64,000 bases of DNA, taken from assembly GCA_946415475.1 (NCBI GenBank), contig CAMKSQ010000003.1, positions 34,964 to 98,963 on the forward strand. The letters are read 5' to 3'. This stretch comes from an uncultured Bacteroidales bacterium (GTDB lineage: Bacteria; Bacteroidota; Bacteroidia; Bacteroidales; UBA932). Numbering within the stretch: the first letter of the stretch is position 1; the number at the start of each line of letters is the position of its first letter. Positions 48,683 through 57,876 of this stretch are shown piece after piece. A program made the position numbers and the translations under genes. The notes below the pieces were generated by a model that did not search any database, was not told the origin of the DNA, and worked only from the letters and a program-made list of their open reading frames with translations.

Positions 48683-51600
48683 TTATTTGGCAGCGTAAGT
48701 CACTTTAAGGGAGACAATACGTACCTGATTGTCTGTAGCCGTAAAGGCAACTGAGCTGGAAGAACCTTCCCACACACCATCCTTATCATTATAAGAATAA
48801 CCTGCCGGTGCACCAGCGCCCCAGCAACCAGGGCCCTGTTTGGTAGTACCACTGGCCGTGCAGGTGAATTCAATCTTGGTAACCACGTAACCGGAAGCTG
48901 CGCTCACCGTAAAGGTTTGGCTCTTATAAATGCGTAATTCAGTTACCGCAGTACCGTTATAGTTGGAAGAGTTGGTGAAGGAAATCACATCATTCATGGC
49001 TACAGTTGCACCATTGTCGGCAGCAGCAGCTAACTGGCTCTTATCAAAAGAAACATTGTTTCCATCACCGCCACCGGGTTGGTCACCACCACCAGGCTCG
49101 TCACCGCCACCGGGTTCATCGCCACCACTAGAAGCAGTGGTAACACCGTTGAGGCTATATAGGTAGGCCTTGCCGCCTCCCTGGGTTTCGGCCGTGGTAT
49201 TGTACTTGGCCAGAGGTCCATAAAGAACCACCTCGTCTCCAACAGCCACCTCGGCATTGCCTTCCACCCACTTCTTGCCCTCCAGGTATTCGACCTGATA
49301 GGCCTCGAAGCTGGCGTCGCTGGTCGTACCGTCATCCGTGATGAAGAAGACTGCACGGTTGTTATTGGCTATAGCGTAGTTGTAGTTGATCTTCTGGACC
49401 TTACCCTTTACATAATACTTGGTTTCGCCAGTGTTGTTGTTACCCTCAATATTAGCCATTATCCAAGCATGGGCCTCACTGGCAGTAAAAGCAGTCTCAA
49501 GCGTAAGACCATCATTGCCAGCGGGCTCGTCACCGCCACCCTGACCATCCGTGTATTCAAGGATGGCTGCATCTACAACTTCATGCTGGCTCTTGTTTGC
49601 ATAATAGTCATACTTGCCAGCAATAGTGATGGTGCCTCCGTCCTTGATCTTGTTCTTCCACTCATCCGTCTTGTAGGCAGCAAGCACGCTATACACATAG
49701 ATGGTGCCCGATGCGTCCGTAAGGTCGAAGCTGCAATAAGTAGGATTGAACTTAGATACCGTACCGGTGAGCTTGTAGTACGTACTCTTGTCTGCAAGCT
49801 GGATGAATTCCGCAACAGTCTTAGACGCAGCGGTGCTATAGTCATCTCCGCCGCCTTCTCCATCCGTGTACTCAAGGATAGCGGCATCTACAACTTCATG
49901 CTGGCTCTTGTTTGCATAATATTCATACTTACCAGCAATAGTGATGGTGCCTCCGTCCTTGATCTTGTTCTTCCACTCATCCGTCTTGTAGGCAGCAAGC
50001 ACGCTATACACATAGATGGTGCCCGATGCGTCCGTAAGGTCGAAGCTGCAATAAGTAGGATTGAACTTAGATACCGTACCGGTGAGCTTGTAGTACGTAC
50101 TCTTGTCTGCAAGCTGGATGAATTCCGCAACAGTCTTAGACGCAGCGGTGCTATAGTCATCTCCGCCGCCTTCTCCATCCGTGTACTCAAGGATAGCGGC
50201 ATCTACAACTTCATGCTGGCTCTTGTTTGCATAATATTCATACTTACCAGCAATAGTGATGGTGCCTCCGTCCTTGATCTTGTTCTTCCACTCATCCGTC
50301 TTGTAGGCAGCAAGCACGCTATACACATAGATGGTGCCCGATGCGTCCGTAAGGTCGAAGCTGCAATAAGTAGGATTGAACTTAGATACCGTACCGGTGA
50401 GCTTGTAGTACGTACTCTTGTCTGCAAGCTGGATGAATTCCGCAACAGTCTTAGACGCAGCGGTGCTATAGTCATCTCCGCCGCCTTCTCCATCCGTGTA
50501 CTCAAGGATAGCGGCATCTACAACTTCATGCTGGCTCTTGTTTGCATAATATTCATACTTACCAGCAATAGTGATGGTGCCTCCGTCCTTGATCTTGTTC
50601 TTCCACTCATCCGTCTTGTAGGCAGCAAGCACGCTATACACATAGATGGTGCCCGATGCGTCCGTAAGGTCGAAGCTGCAATAAGTAGGATTGAACTTAG
50701 ATACCGTACCGGTGAGCTTGTAGTACGTACTCTTGTCTGCAAGCTGGATGAATTCCGCAACGGTCTTTGCCTCAGCTTTGCTGTAGTCTTCGTCGCCACC
50801 TTCACCATCCGAATATTCAAGGATGGCGGCGTTTACAACCTCATGTTGACTCTTGGCAGAATAATATTCGTACTTACCGGCAATGGTGATGGTGCCACCA
50901 TTCTTAATCTTGTTCTTCCATTCATCCGTCTTATATTCATCAAGTACGCTATAAACATAGATGGTACCGGATGCGTCCGTAAGATCGAAGCTGAAATAGT
51001 TAGAACTGAACTTGGAGACCTTACCGGTGAGTTTATAGTACGTACTCTCGTCTGCAAGCTCAATGAATTCCGCAACGGTCTTTGCCTCCGCTTTGGTATA
51101 GTCATCGTCGCCGGGCGCGCCGCCTTCGCTCTTTCCATTGAGACTATAGATGAAGCTGCCGCCCTTGCTCACGGTTTCAGGCGTGTTGCCCTTGAAGTTA
51201 ACCACCTTACCGCAGATAATCACTTCGTCGCCTTGTTTAACTTCGGTGTCGCCGCTCTTCCACTTACGGTTGCCCAGATAGTAAGTCTGGTATACATAGA
51301 AGCTTTCGCCGCCGTCTTCATCGACCACATAGAATGTTGCATTGCCATAGGTGCCGCTAGCCTCGAAGGTGGTGGACACCTCGGAGATCTTGCCCTCGAA
51401 GAAGATATTCTTCTCGCTGGCTTGATCGGCGGGGAGGGAACGGGTATACTCCAAGACTCCCGCTACGTTGAACGGATTCTCCAGGGTACCGTCGCCATTG
51501 TCGATCTCGCCTTCCGGACCTGCCTGCTCGATGGTGAGGGAGGCACGGGCAAAGCCGATGGTAAACACGATGGTGGCAGAACGGTTGTACTCGGTGTTCT

Positions 51601-51862
51601 GCGCGACAGTAATTTTAACAGGCTGGGCCTCTACTGCGGCCTTGCCGGAGGTTGCGCTGAGGGCGACCCATTCCGGGACACCGCTTACAGCCCAGTCACG
51701 GGTGGCCGTGACATTTAAGGTCTGGGAGCCACCGGCGGCCTCAAACGCAAGCGTTGTTTGGTCCAAAGCCAGTTTGGCAGGGCCCAGGTCCACTTCTTTG
51801 TTACAGCCGACGAGCATTGCTGCGCCAGCCACAACTGCCATAAAGAGGTTTCTGAGTTTCAT
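48683..51862 (-). CDS. BACON/OB-repeat surface lipoprotein with five tandem repeats
   Basis: This 1059-residue protein has a lipoprotein signal (MKLRNLFMAVVAGAAMLVGC) and a BACON domain (residues 30-120; TTLAFEAAGGSQTLNVTATRDWAVSGVP). Next comes a first OB-like domain (ENPFNVAGVLEYTRSL...). Five tandem repeats of about 105 aa follow (TVAEFIQLADKSTYYKLTG...FDLTDASGTIYVYSVL...GTITIAGKYEYYANKSQHEVVDAAILEY). Another OB-like domain (ETAFTASEAHAWIM), a Gly/Asp/Glu/Pro linker (GGDEPGGGDEPGGGDQPGG) and a C-terminal beta domain complete it. OB folds commonly bind nucleic acids or glycans. First gene of the six-gene operon, so it probably captures substrate for the nucleases and the receptor. Confidence 0.8.
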   Translation of the reverse strand: MKLRNLFMAVVAGAAMLVGCNKEVDLGPAKLALDQTTLAFEAAGGSQTLNVTATRDWAVSGVPEWVALSATSGKAAVEAQPVKITVAQNTEYNRSATIVFTIGFARASLTIEQAGPEGEIDNGDGTLENPFNVAGVLEYTRSLPADQASEKNIFFEGKISEVSTTFEASGTYGNATFYVVDEDGGESFYVYQTYYLGNRKWKSGDTEVKQGDEVIICGKVVNFKGNTPETVSKGGSFIYSLNGKSEGGAPGDDDYTKAEAKTVAEFIELADESTYYKLTGKVSKFSSNYFSFDLTDASGTIYVYSVLDEYKTDEWKNKIKNGGTITIAGKYEYYSAKSQHEVVNAAILEYSDGEGGDEDYSKAEAKTVAEFIQLADKSTYYKLTGTVSKFNPTYCSFDLTDASGTIYVYSVLAAYKTDEWKNKIKDGGTITIAGKYEYYANKSQHEVVDAAILEYTDGEGGGDDYSTAASKTVAEFIQLADKSTYYKLTGTVSKFNPTYCSFDLTDASGTIYVYSVLAAYKTDEWKNKIKDGGTITIAGKYEYYANKSQHEVVDAAILEYTDGEGGGDDYSTAASKTVAEFIQLADKSTYYKLTGTVSKFNPTYCSFDLTDASGTIYVYSVLAAYKTDEWKNKIKDGGTITIAGKYEYYANKSQHEVVDAAILEYTDGEGGGDDYSTAASKTVAEFIQLADKSTYYKLTGTVSKFNPTYCSFDLTDASGTIYVYSVLAAYKTDEWKNKIKDGGTITIAGKYDYYANKSQHEVVDAAILEYTDGQGGGDEPAGNDGLTLETAFTASEAHAWIMANIEGNNNTGETKYYVKGKVQKINYNYAIANNNRAVFFITDDGTTSDASFEAYQVEYLEGKKWVEGNAEVAVGDEVVLYGPLAKYNTTAETQGGGKAYLYSLNGVTTASSGGDEPGGGDEPGGGDQPGGGDGNNVSFDKSQLAAAADNGATVAMNDVISFTNSSNYNGTAVTELRIYKSQTFTVSAASGYVVTKIEFTCTASGTTKQGPGCWGAGAPAGYSYNDKDGVWEGSSSSVAFTATDNQVRIVSLKVTYAAK
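49500..51110. repeat. Five tandem 315-bp repeats inside the BACON/OB-repeat gene
   Basis: The period is 315 bp (105 codons). The off-frame shadow ORFs at 49888-50202 and 50203-50517 translate identically, which implies those two units are identical or nearly so in DNA. The downstream unit (49573-49887) differs by a few residues, and the two upstream units (50518-50820, 50833-51138) diverge more. This indicates recent amplification and possible copy-number variation. Confidence 0.9.
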
Positions 51863-51907
51863 ACGGTTATTATTAAAAATAGTTATTAATGCTTATGTGC
51901 TGAAATA

Positions 51908-51937
51908 CAAATATACAACAATTTTCTTTCTATACAA
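51908..51937 (-). promoter_or_regulatory. Promoter of the six-gene nuclease/TonB operon
   Basis: On the minus strand TTG (51935-51937) is followed after 19 nt by TATATTTG (51908-51915). The leader to the ATG at 51862 is about 40 nt. Downstream genes are separated by only 4-17 bp down to 40314. Confidence 0.7.
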
Positions 51938-51938
51938 C

Positions 51939-51976
51939 AAAAAAGCCCGGGACTCTCAAGGAGCCTCGGGCTTTTA
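51939..51976 (-). terminator. Terminator ending the upstream receptor/OB-lipoprotein unit
   Basis: AAAAGCCCG and CGGGCTTTT form a 9-bp outer stem, extended inward by a partly paired GC-rich segment, with A/T runs on both flanks. It lies 20 bp past the stop at 51997 and just upstream of the next operon's -33 box. Confidence 0.85.
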
Positions 51977-51996
51977 TTTAAAGAAGGGAGAACCTG

Positions 51997-54372
51997 TTAG
52001 TTGGCAGGAATGTGCTCTGCAACCCAGGCCTTCTTGTTGGCAGTCTCGTAGGTGGTGTTGTATTTGGTCAGCTGACCCTTGACAATCACTTTGTCACCCA
52101 CAGCCGGCTGAGGATTGCCCTCGACCCACTTATTCTCAAAGCCACCCCAATACACACCGTAGCACTCAAAGTCCTTGGTGGGCTCGGTGGTGCTCTTCTT
52201 GTCGGCGGACACACCATGGGCCACACCGTCATCTGAAATCCAGAAGGTACCGGTGCCATAATTGGCGCTAAACTCGTAAAGGATAGCGGAAACGACACCG
52301 CCTACGCAAACGTCCGGGAAATCAGGAGCGGCAGTACCAGCCTCAGCAGCTGCAGCCTTGACGGCCTCGACGGCGTCGATATAGGCCTCAGCACCGGCCA
52401 CGTTGAACGGAGCGTTCATGTTGCCCAGACCATTCGTGAAGGAGTCCAGGCCATTGACACCGGCCACCCAAGCATTCTTGCTGGAAGTCTCGGCGACGCC
52501 GTTGTACACGGTGGTCTTACCACAGACAAGGACGTAATCGCCAACCTCAAGCTGGCCATAGCCTTCTGCCCATTGCATCCCGGGGCCGAACCAGTACACG
52601 CTGTAGCACTCAAAGTCCTTGGTGGGCTCGGTTGTGCTCTTCTTATCCTCGGAGACGCCATAGGCAACGCCGTCGTCGGAAATCCAGAAGGTACCGGTGC
52701 CATAGCTGGCGCTGAAGTCGTAAAGGATGGCGGACACACGTCCGGCGATATATACGTTCTCGTCCAGCGTAGTGCCTCCCAGCAGGAGAGCGGCAATCTC
52801 AGAAGGAGTGTAAGGATTGGTCATCGTACCCTTCGGGTTATCCACATACTCCACAATCTTGGTGGCGATGATGTTCACGAACTTACCACCGCTGGACAGG
52901 CCGTTGAAGAAACCGGTAACGGTGATCTTCTTGCCGTCGAAGGAAGCGGCGTTAAGCGCCTCCACAGGATACACGATGGAACCCTGCTTGGTGGCGGTGT
53001 CCACACCGTCGAAGGCGATGTTCAGGTAGTTGCCGGAAACGGTGAGCGTGCCGGTGAACTTGATGTAGTCGGCCTCGGCGGCGGTATATTCGGCAATGAT
53101 GGGCGTGATGTCGGCGGCTTCCGGATAAGTTACCGGATTGCCTTCGCTGTCCACGAAGATGTCGGTCAGGTCCTTGAGTTCCGGAACACCGTTGTAGGTG
53201 GTCTTCGTGGCACCAAGGCTTACGCCGTCGCCGAGCTTGAGGGCAGCGGCAGCGTCACCGTAAGCGTAGATGGCGCTTTCGCCATCGGAGAGCACGGCAC
53301 CCTTGGTGGTAAGTGCGACAACCACGGTGCTGGGCAGGAGTTTCACCATAGAACCATCCTCCATGGCGATAACCTCGCTCACGGTGGAACCGGTAGCCTC
53401 AATGCCCTTCTGGGTGATGGCCACGGTCTTGAGGGCGGTAGGGCCCTGGATCAGGATGGTAGCGGTGCGCTCGGCGGTCTTGAAGTTTTCGTCGGCGTGC
53501 AGGATGTAACTGCCGTCGGTTTCAACGCCGGCAATCTGCAGCCATTCGGAATCGCAATTGAGCAGCAGCGGGCTTTCCTTGGCGGTTACCGTCATGTGGA
53601 AAGTGGTGTCGATAGCAGGGAGCTTCTCAAAGTCGAAGGGCGCTACGTCAATGAGGGACTTGGTGATGGAAACCACATAAGCGGTCTTTTCCTTGGTCTC
53701 CGGAGTGCCCTTGTAGTCCATAATCTGACCTTCGATGACAAGTTCATCACCGATGCCGAATTCATCGCCCTTGGTGAACTGCTGATTGTCCAGCCAGTAG
53801 CCACGGTAAACCTGAAGCCAGTTGTAGTCAGCCTTGGAAGAGCCGCTCATGGAACCGTCATCGGACAGATAATAGGTAGCATTACCGTACTGGGTGCTGA
53901 TCTCAGTGATTTTACAGACGATACCCTTGATACGGAAGGTACCGGGGGCTACCTCGCCATCACCGAGCGGACGGATAATATCCAAAGCTTCGGCCACGGA
54001 CATCACCACGGGCTCCGGCTTTTCGCCAGCTTCCTGAGTAACCTTGATGATCTGTTTCTGGCCATTGCAGATTACATAAATCTCAGTCTCGTTACCTTCC
54101 TCATCGGGCAGGGTTGCGAGCATGACTTCAGACGTTCCGGCAGCACCGGATTCAGGGGAAACGGCCAGCCACTCTTCATCGTCCTCGGAGATTTCGATGG
54201 TCCAGTTGGCAGTAGTAGTGAGCTTGATGGTCTGGGTACCGCCTTCCTTGGGGAACGTCACGAAGGACTTGTCCACCTTGATCTCGCTCAGGTAGTGATC
54301 GGCTTCTTTCTCGCAGGCGCTGAAAAGTGTGACGCCGGCAAGCAGGGATGCAATGATATATTTGAGTTTCAT
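51997..54372 (-). CDS. BACON/OB-fold surface lipoprotein (partner of the 1115-aa receptor)
   Basis: The 791-residue protein has a lipoprotein signal (MKLKYIIASLLAGVTLFSAC) and two BACON-like domains (residues 30-115, FVTFPKEGGTQTIKLTTTANWTI; residues 255-330, FHMTVTAKESPLLLNCDSEWL). It also has at least four OB-like domains, among them FRIKGIVCKITEISTQYGNATYYLSDDG and two close copies, GRVSAILYDFSASYGTGTFWISDDGV and GGVVSAILYEFSANYGTGTFWISDDGV. The last two are clearly an internal duplication. Architecture parallels the repeat protein of the next operon. It follows the TonB-dependent receptor by 18 bp and so probably forms its surface substrate-binding partner. Confidence 0.8.
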   Translation of the reverse strand: MKLKYIIASLLAGVTLFSACEKEADHYLSEIKVDKSFVTFPKEGGTQTIKLTTTANWTIEISEDDEEWLAVSPESGAAGTSEVMLATLPDEEGNETEIYVICNGQKQIIKVTQEAGEKPEPVVMSVAEALDIIRPLGDGEVAPGTFRIKGIVCKITEISTQYGNATYYLSDDGSMSGSSKADYNWLQVYRGYWLDNQQFTKGDEFGIGDELVIEGQIMDYKGTPETKEKTAYVVSITKSLIDVAPFDFEKLPAIDTTFHMTVTAKESPLLLNCDSEWLQIAGVETDGSYILHADENFKTAERTATILIQGPTALKTVAITQKGIEATGSTVSEVIAMEDGSMVKLLPSTVVVALTTKGAVLSDGESAIYAYGDAAAALKLGDGVSLGATKTTYNGVPELKDLTDIFVDSEGNPVTYPEAADITPIIAEYTAAEADYIKFTGTLTVSGNYLNIAFDGVDTATKQGSIVYPVEALNAASFDGKKITVTGFFNGLSSGGKFVNIIATKIVEYVDNPKGTMTNPYTPSEIAALLLGGTTLDENVYIAGRVSAILYDFSASYGTGTFWISDDGVAYGVSEDKKSTTEPTKDFECYSVYWFGPGMQWAEGYGQLEVGDYVLVCGKTTVYNGVAETSSKNAWVAGVNGLDSFTNGLGNMNAPFNVAGAEAYIDAVEAVKAAAAEAGTAAPDFPDVCVGGVVSAILYEFSANYGTGTFWISDDGVAHGVSADKKSTTEPTKDFECYGVYWGGFENKWVEGNPQPAVGDKVIVKGQLTKYNTTYETANKKAWVAEHIPAN

Positions 54373-54390
54373 AAGATTGCCGATAGAAGA

Positions 54391-57300
54391 TTAGTTAAAC
54401 ATGTACTTGATACCGATAGAAGCATACCAGCACTGGCCCAGGCTGTGGTAAGGGACGAAGGTCTGGGTGCTGCCGTTGATGACAGAAGGAGTGGAGAAGG
54501 TGGCATAACCATCGGCGTCGTATCCTTCGTATTTGAGGATTCTGGCCTCGGAACCGATCTTAGGATTCAGGTATTTGGCCACGCCCCAGCTGCTGTTGAA
54601 CAGGTTCAGGAGGTTCTTCACATCCAGGCTGAGCTGCAGGGTGTTCTTGTTCTGGCCACACTTAATCACGAAGTCGTGCTTGTAGCTGAAGTCCAGGCGA
54701 TGCAGCCAAGGGGAATACACGCTGTAAGCCTCGGCATACTGGCCCTGGTGGGAGCTCAGGTAAGGATCGTTGTGAACATAATCCATGAAGCGGTCGCGGT
54801 CGTCGTTGGAGGCGAAGCGGAACTCGTTGGCGGCAACCTGCTTGTCCGTAGGAATGTAAACAGCGTCATAGTTGTAACCGTCACCATTCATGTCGTTGGT
54901 GGTCATGAAGGAGTAGTTGTAACCGCCTCTGGAGGCCTCATAGATGAGGGAATAGTGGTTACCACCCTTGTCATGAGCCGTAGCGGAAGCCACGATACGG
55001 TCCGGAGTCACATACTGGGAGTTGTGCAGCGGAATGTAGTTGGGGCCTTCGGAAGTGGGCACATAGGTGAAAGCGGATTCAGCGGCGGAACCGGGCATAC
55101 CGGTTACTTCCTTGCTCACGGTGTGGGTGTAAGCGGCCATGAGGCTGATCCACTCCGCGGGCTGCATGTTCATGGTTACGTTGGCGCTCCAGCCATAGCC
55201 CTTGCTGGTGTTCTCCAGCATGAAGGCAGAGATCTGCTTGGCCTTACCATCTACCTCGTTGCTTACACGGTAAGCACCGGCAGGATACATCGGGCGGTTG
55301 TCGGCGCCGTTGAAGCGGGTGAAACCACCTACGTTCACCATGCTCCAGTCGGAGATGGACACAGCGTTGACAGTCTTGTTGAAGATACCTTCAGCCGTGA
55401 TGCTGAACGGGAAGGAAGTCGGGAAGCTATAGTCGATAGCCAGGGAGGTCTTCCAGACCTGCGGCATCTTGAAGGCAGGGTCTACTGCGGAGATGGAGGA
55501 AGGAACGGTGCCGTCCTCAGGCTTTACGGTAGTGGGATAACCCATGCTCGCGAGTTTGCTCAGGAGGGCATCCACCGTGGGCTTGCCGTCACCATTGGTG
55601 ATGAGGCCGGCGAACTGGGCCATATCCACACCCTTGCCAGCGTTAAGCTGGGCCTGATACTGCACCAGACCACCGTTGGTGGGCATGTTGGTGAAGAACA
55701 CCAGCGGCAGACGGCCGCTGAACAGACCGGTACCACCACGTACTTTCAGGCTCTTGTTGCCCAGCACGTCCCAGGTGAAACCGATACGAGGGGAAACGGT
55801 AATGCTGGAGTTGGGCCATCTACCGGTGTCGATATGGGTTTCCTGATAGTTCTTGGCCTTAGGATAGAAGGTGAGTTCCTTGATGGCAGCGTTGGTGAGC
55901 AGGTCCTTGTTGTCGAAGAACAGGCCGTCCAGACGCAGGCCATAGGTGAGTTTGAAACGGTCGGTGGCGTTCCACTCGTCCTGGGCGTAGATACCGGCCC
56001 TATGGAACTGCACACGGGCTGCAGGAGCCTTTTCGCCGTCGTAACCATAGGTAAGGCACACGACCTCGGGGGTGGAGTTGAACAGTGCAGCGGCATTCAG
56101 GGAACCGTTGGCATTGTACATGTCGTCCGTGAGGTTGAAGCGATAGTAACCGGAACCGTTACGCATGTACTGGTTGTCGGCCATCTGATACTCATAGCTG
56201 AGACCAGCGGTGAGTTTGTGGTTACCAAGGTACCAGGTGAGGTCATCCTTCACGTTGGCGATGGTGTTGTGCACGGCGTTGTTCCAGGTGAAGAGTTCAT
56301 AACCCAGGGCCATGTAGTTGTCATCGTCCTTGGTGATGTCGATGAAGGGGAACTCGGCGGAGTTGGTGCCGCGGACATCGTCCAGCTTGGAGAAGGTGAA
56401 CAGGAACTGGTTGGACATGTTGTCCGTCAGACGGCTGTTCAGATCCAGAGACCAGGTGCTCACCAGGTTCTTCATGGAGTACATGGAGTTGGCGAAGGAC
56501 ATGGAGTAGTCCGACATACGGGCGTGGCTCATACGGGTACCGCCGTCCATGGAGGTGGCGTTAGGAGACTGCCAGTACTTGTTCTGCGTATAGTTGTAAC
56601 GCAGGGCCAGGTGATGGTTGTTGGTGATGTTCCAGTCCAGACGGGCCAGGACCTTGATGTTATTCTCGTTGGCAGGGAAATCGGTGTAGGAACCGGTGTC
56701 ATAGCCATATGTGTCAGCCACATAGTCCTTCACAGCCTGCAGGTCTGCCAGCTTGGTGCGGGACAGATACTTGTTGGCATCGCCGACGCCATCCTCGGAG
56801 CCTTTCCAACGGTTCACGATGGAAGGGATCTGGATGTACTCGAAGTTGACGAAGAAGAAGAGCTTGTTCTTGATGATGGGGCCGCCGAACGTCATACCAT
56901 AAGTAGTGCTGCGGTTCTTGTCGCGGGCACCGGGGATTTGCTCGCCGTCAACGGCGTCACCCTGCATGTTCTCGTTCTTATGATAAACATAAGCGGAACC
57001 CTTGAATTTGTTGGTACCGGACTTGGTGATAGCGTTGACACCACCGCCGATGAAGTTGGTCTGGCGGACATCGAAGGGGCTGATCACCACCTGCATTTCC
57101 TCAATGGCGTCGATAGAGATAGGGTTACCGCCACCAGGAAGGCTGGAGCTAAGACCGAAGTTGTTGTTGAAGTTGGCACCGTCAACGGTGAAGTTGGCAG
57201 TACGGCCGTCGGAACCGGCGAAGCTCATGCCGTTACCACCGTACGGGGACAGGCGGGTAACGTCGGTAATGCTACGGCTGACCGTAGGGAGGGAGGTGAT

Positions 57301-57738
57301 CTGATCGCTGGCAATGTTGGTCACAGCACCGGTACGCTCCTGCGAGTTGAACTTGGAGGCGGCGTCTGCGATAACCACAGTACCCTGCAGCATTTCAGAG
57401 CTTTCTGCGATCTTGGCATCCAGGGAGAAGGTTTCGGCCAGCTGGAGGGTGACACCGGTGTAGGTGGCATCCTGATAACCCAGGCAGGTGAAATCTACCT
57501 TGTAAGGACCGCCGGTACGCATACCTTGAATGGTATAACGACCGTCTGCATTAGTCACGGCGCCGTAGATAGTACCGGAGGGCTCGTGCTGAGCCACAAC
57601 AGCAGCGCCAATAACAGGCTCGCCGTTCTGGTCTACCACGCGACCGGAAAGGGAAGACGTGGTCACCTGAGCATAGGCGACAGTGCCCGCAATCAACGTA
57701 GTGAATGCGAGCAATAAGCTTTTAAAAGCGTTTCTCAT
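54391..57738 (-). CDS. TonB-dependent receptor, Oar-like
   Basis: The start is ATG 57738 (MRNAFKSLLLAFTTLIAGTVAYAQ, a signal peptide); the tracked start 57864 lies upstream of the -7 box. The 1115-residue protein has a carboxypeptidase-regulatory-like domain (SSLSGRVVDQNGEPVIGAAVVAQ), a plug (RSITDVTRLSPYGGNGMSFAGSDGRTANFTVDGANFNNNFG...IEEMQVVISPFDVRQTNFIGGGVNAITKSGTNKFKGS) typical of Oar-type receptors, and a long barrel ending YASIGIKYMFN. It should import a surface-bound ligand with TonB. No SusD gene accompanies it; an OB-fold lipoprotein does. Confidence 0.9.
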   Translation of the reverse strand: MRNAFKSLLLAFTTLIAGTVAYAQVTTSSLSGRVVDQNGEPVIGAAVVAQHEPSGTIYGAVTNADGRYTIQGMRTGGPYKVDFTCLGYQDATYTGVTLQLAETFSLDAKIAESSEMLQGTVVIADAASKFNSQERTGAVTNIASDQITSLPTVSRSITDVTRLSPYGGNGMSFAGSDGRTANFTVDGANFNNNFGLSSSLPGGGNPISIDAIEEMQVVISPFDVRQTNFIGGGVNAITKSGTNKFKGSAYVYHKNENMQGDAVDGEQIPGARDKNRSTTYGMTFGGPIIKNKLFFFVNFEYIQIPSIVNRWKGSEDGVGDANKYLSRTKLADLQAVKDYVADTYGYDTGSYTDFPANENNIKVLARLDWNITNNHHLALRYNYTQNKYWQSPNATSMDGGTRMSHARMSDYSMSFANSMYSMKNLVSTWSLDLNSRLTDNMSNQFLFTFSKLDDVRGTNSAEFPFIDITKDDDNYMALGYELFTWNNAVHNTIANVKDDLTWYLGNHKLTAGLSYEYQMADNQYMRNGSGYYRFNLTDDMYNANGSLNAAALFNSTPEVVCLTYGYDGEKAPAARVQFHRAGIYAQDEWNATDRFKLTYGLRLDGLFFDNKDLLTNAAIKELTFYPKAKNYQETHIDTGRWPNSSITVSPRIGFTWDVLGNKSLKVRGGTGLFSGRLPLVFFTNMPTNGGLVQYQAQLNAGKGVDMAQFAGLITNGDGKPTVDALLSKLASMGYPTTVKPEDGTVPSSISAVDPAFKMPQVWKTSLAIDYSFPTSFPFSITAEGIFNKTVNAVSISDWSMVNVGGFTRFNGADNRPMYPAGAYRVSNEVDGKAKQISAFMLENTSKGYGWSANVTMNMQPAEWISLMAAYTHTVSKEVTGMPGSAAESAFTYVPTSEGPNYIPLHNSQYVTPDRIVASATAHDKGGNHYSLIYEASRGGYNYSFMTTNDMNGDGYNYDAVYIPTDKQVAANEFRFASNDDRDRFMDYVHNDPYLSSHQGQYAEAYSVYSPWLHRLDFSYKHDFVIKCGQNKNTLQLSLDVKNLLNLFNSSWGVAKYLNPKIGSEARILKYEGYDADGYATFSTPSVINGSTQTFVPYHSLGQCWYASIGIKYMFN

Positions 57739-57796
57739 AAAAGGTTGAATAGAAATAAATATTGATAGGTAGAATAATCTTTCTGCTAACCGGATG

Positions 57797-57804
57797 CAAA
57801 GGTA
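57797..57804 (-). promoter_or_regulatory. -7 box of the Oar-like receptor gene
   Basis: TACCTTTG on the minus strand, about 58 nt before the ATG at 57738. A good -33 element at the right spacing is not obvious. Confidence 0.55.
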
Positions 57805-57821
57805 GGACTTTTTTTCAATAT

Positions 57822-57855
57822 AAAAAACGGAACCCGCCAGGATTCCGTCTTTTTT
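57822..57855 (-). terminator. metK terminator
   Basis: ACGGAA-tCC-tggc-GGg-TTCCGT forms a stem followed on the minus strand by TTTTTT. It lies 22 bp after the metK stop. A run of T on the plus strand makes it potentially bidirectional. Confidence 0.85.
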
Positions 57856-57876
57856 TATCAACAACCTATGGTTAAC

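Noticed and set aside
49469-51718. 749-aa plus-strand repetitive ORF
   Set aside because: It is antisense to the BACON/OB-repeat gene; its repeats mirror the 315-bp DNA repeats.
52573-57717. 1714-aa plus-strand ORF
   Set aside because: It spans two real minus-strand genes and their intergenic gap on the opposite strand, with no independent support.
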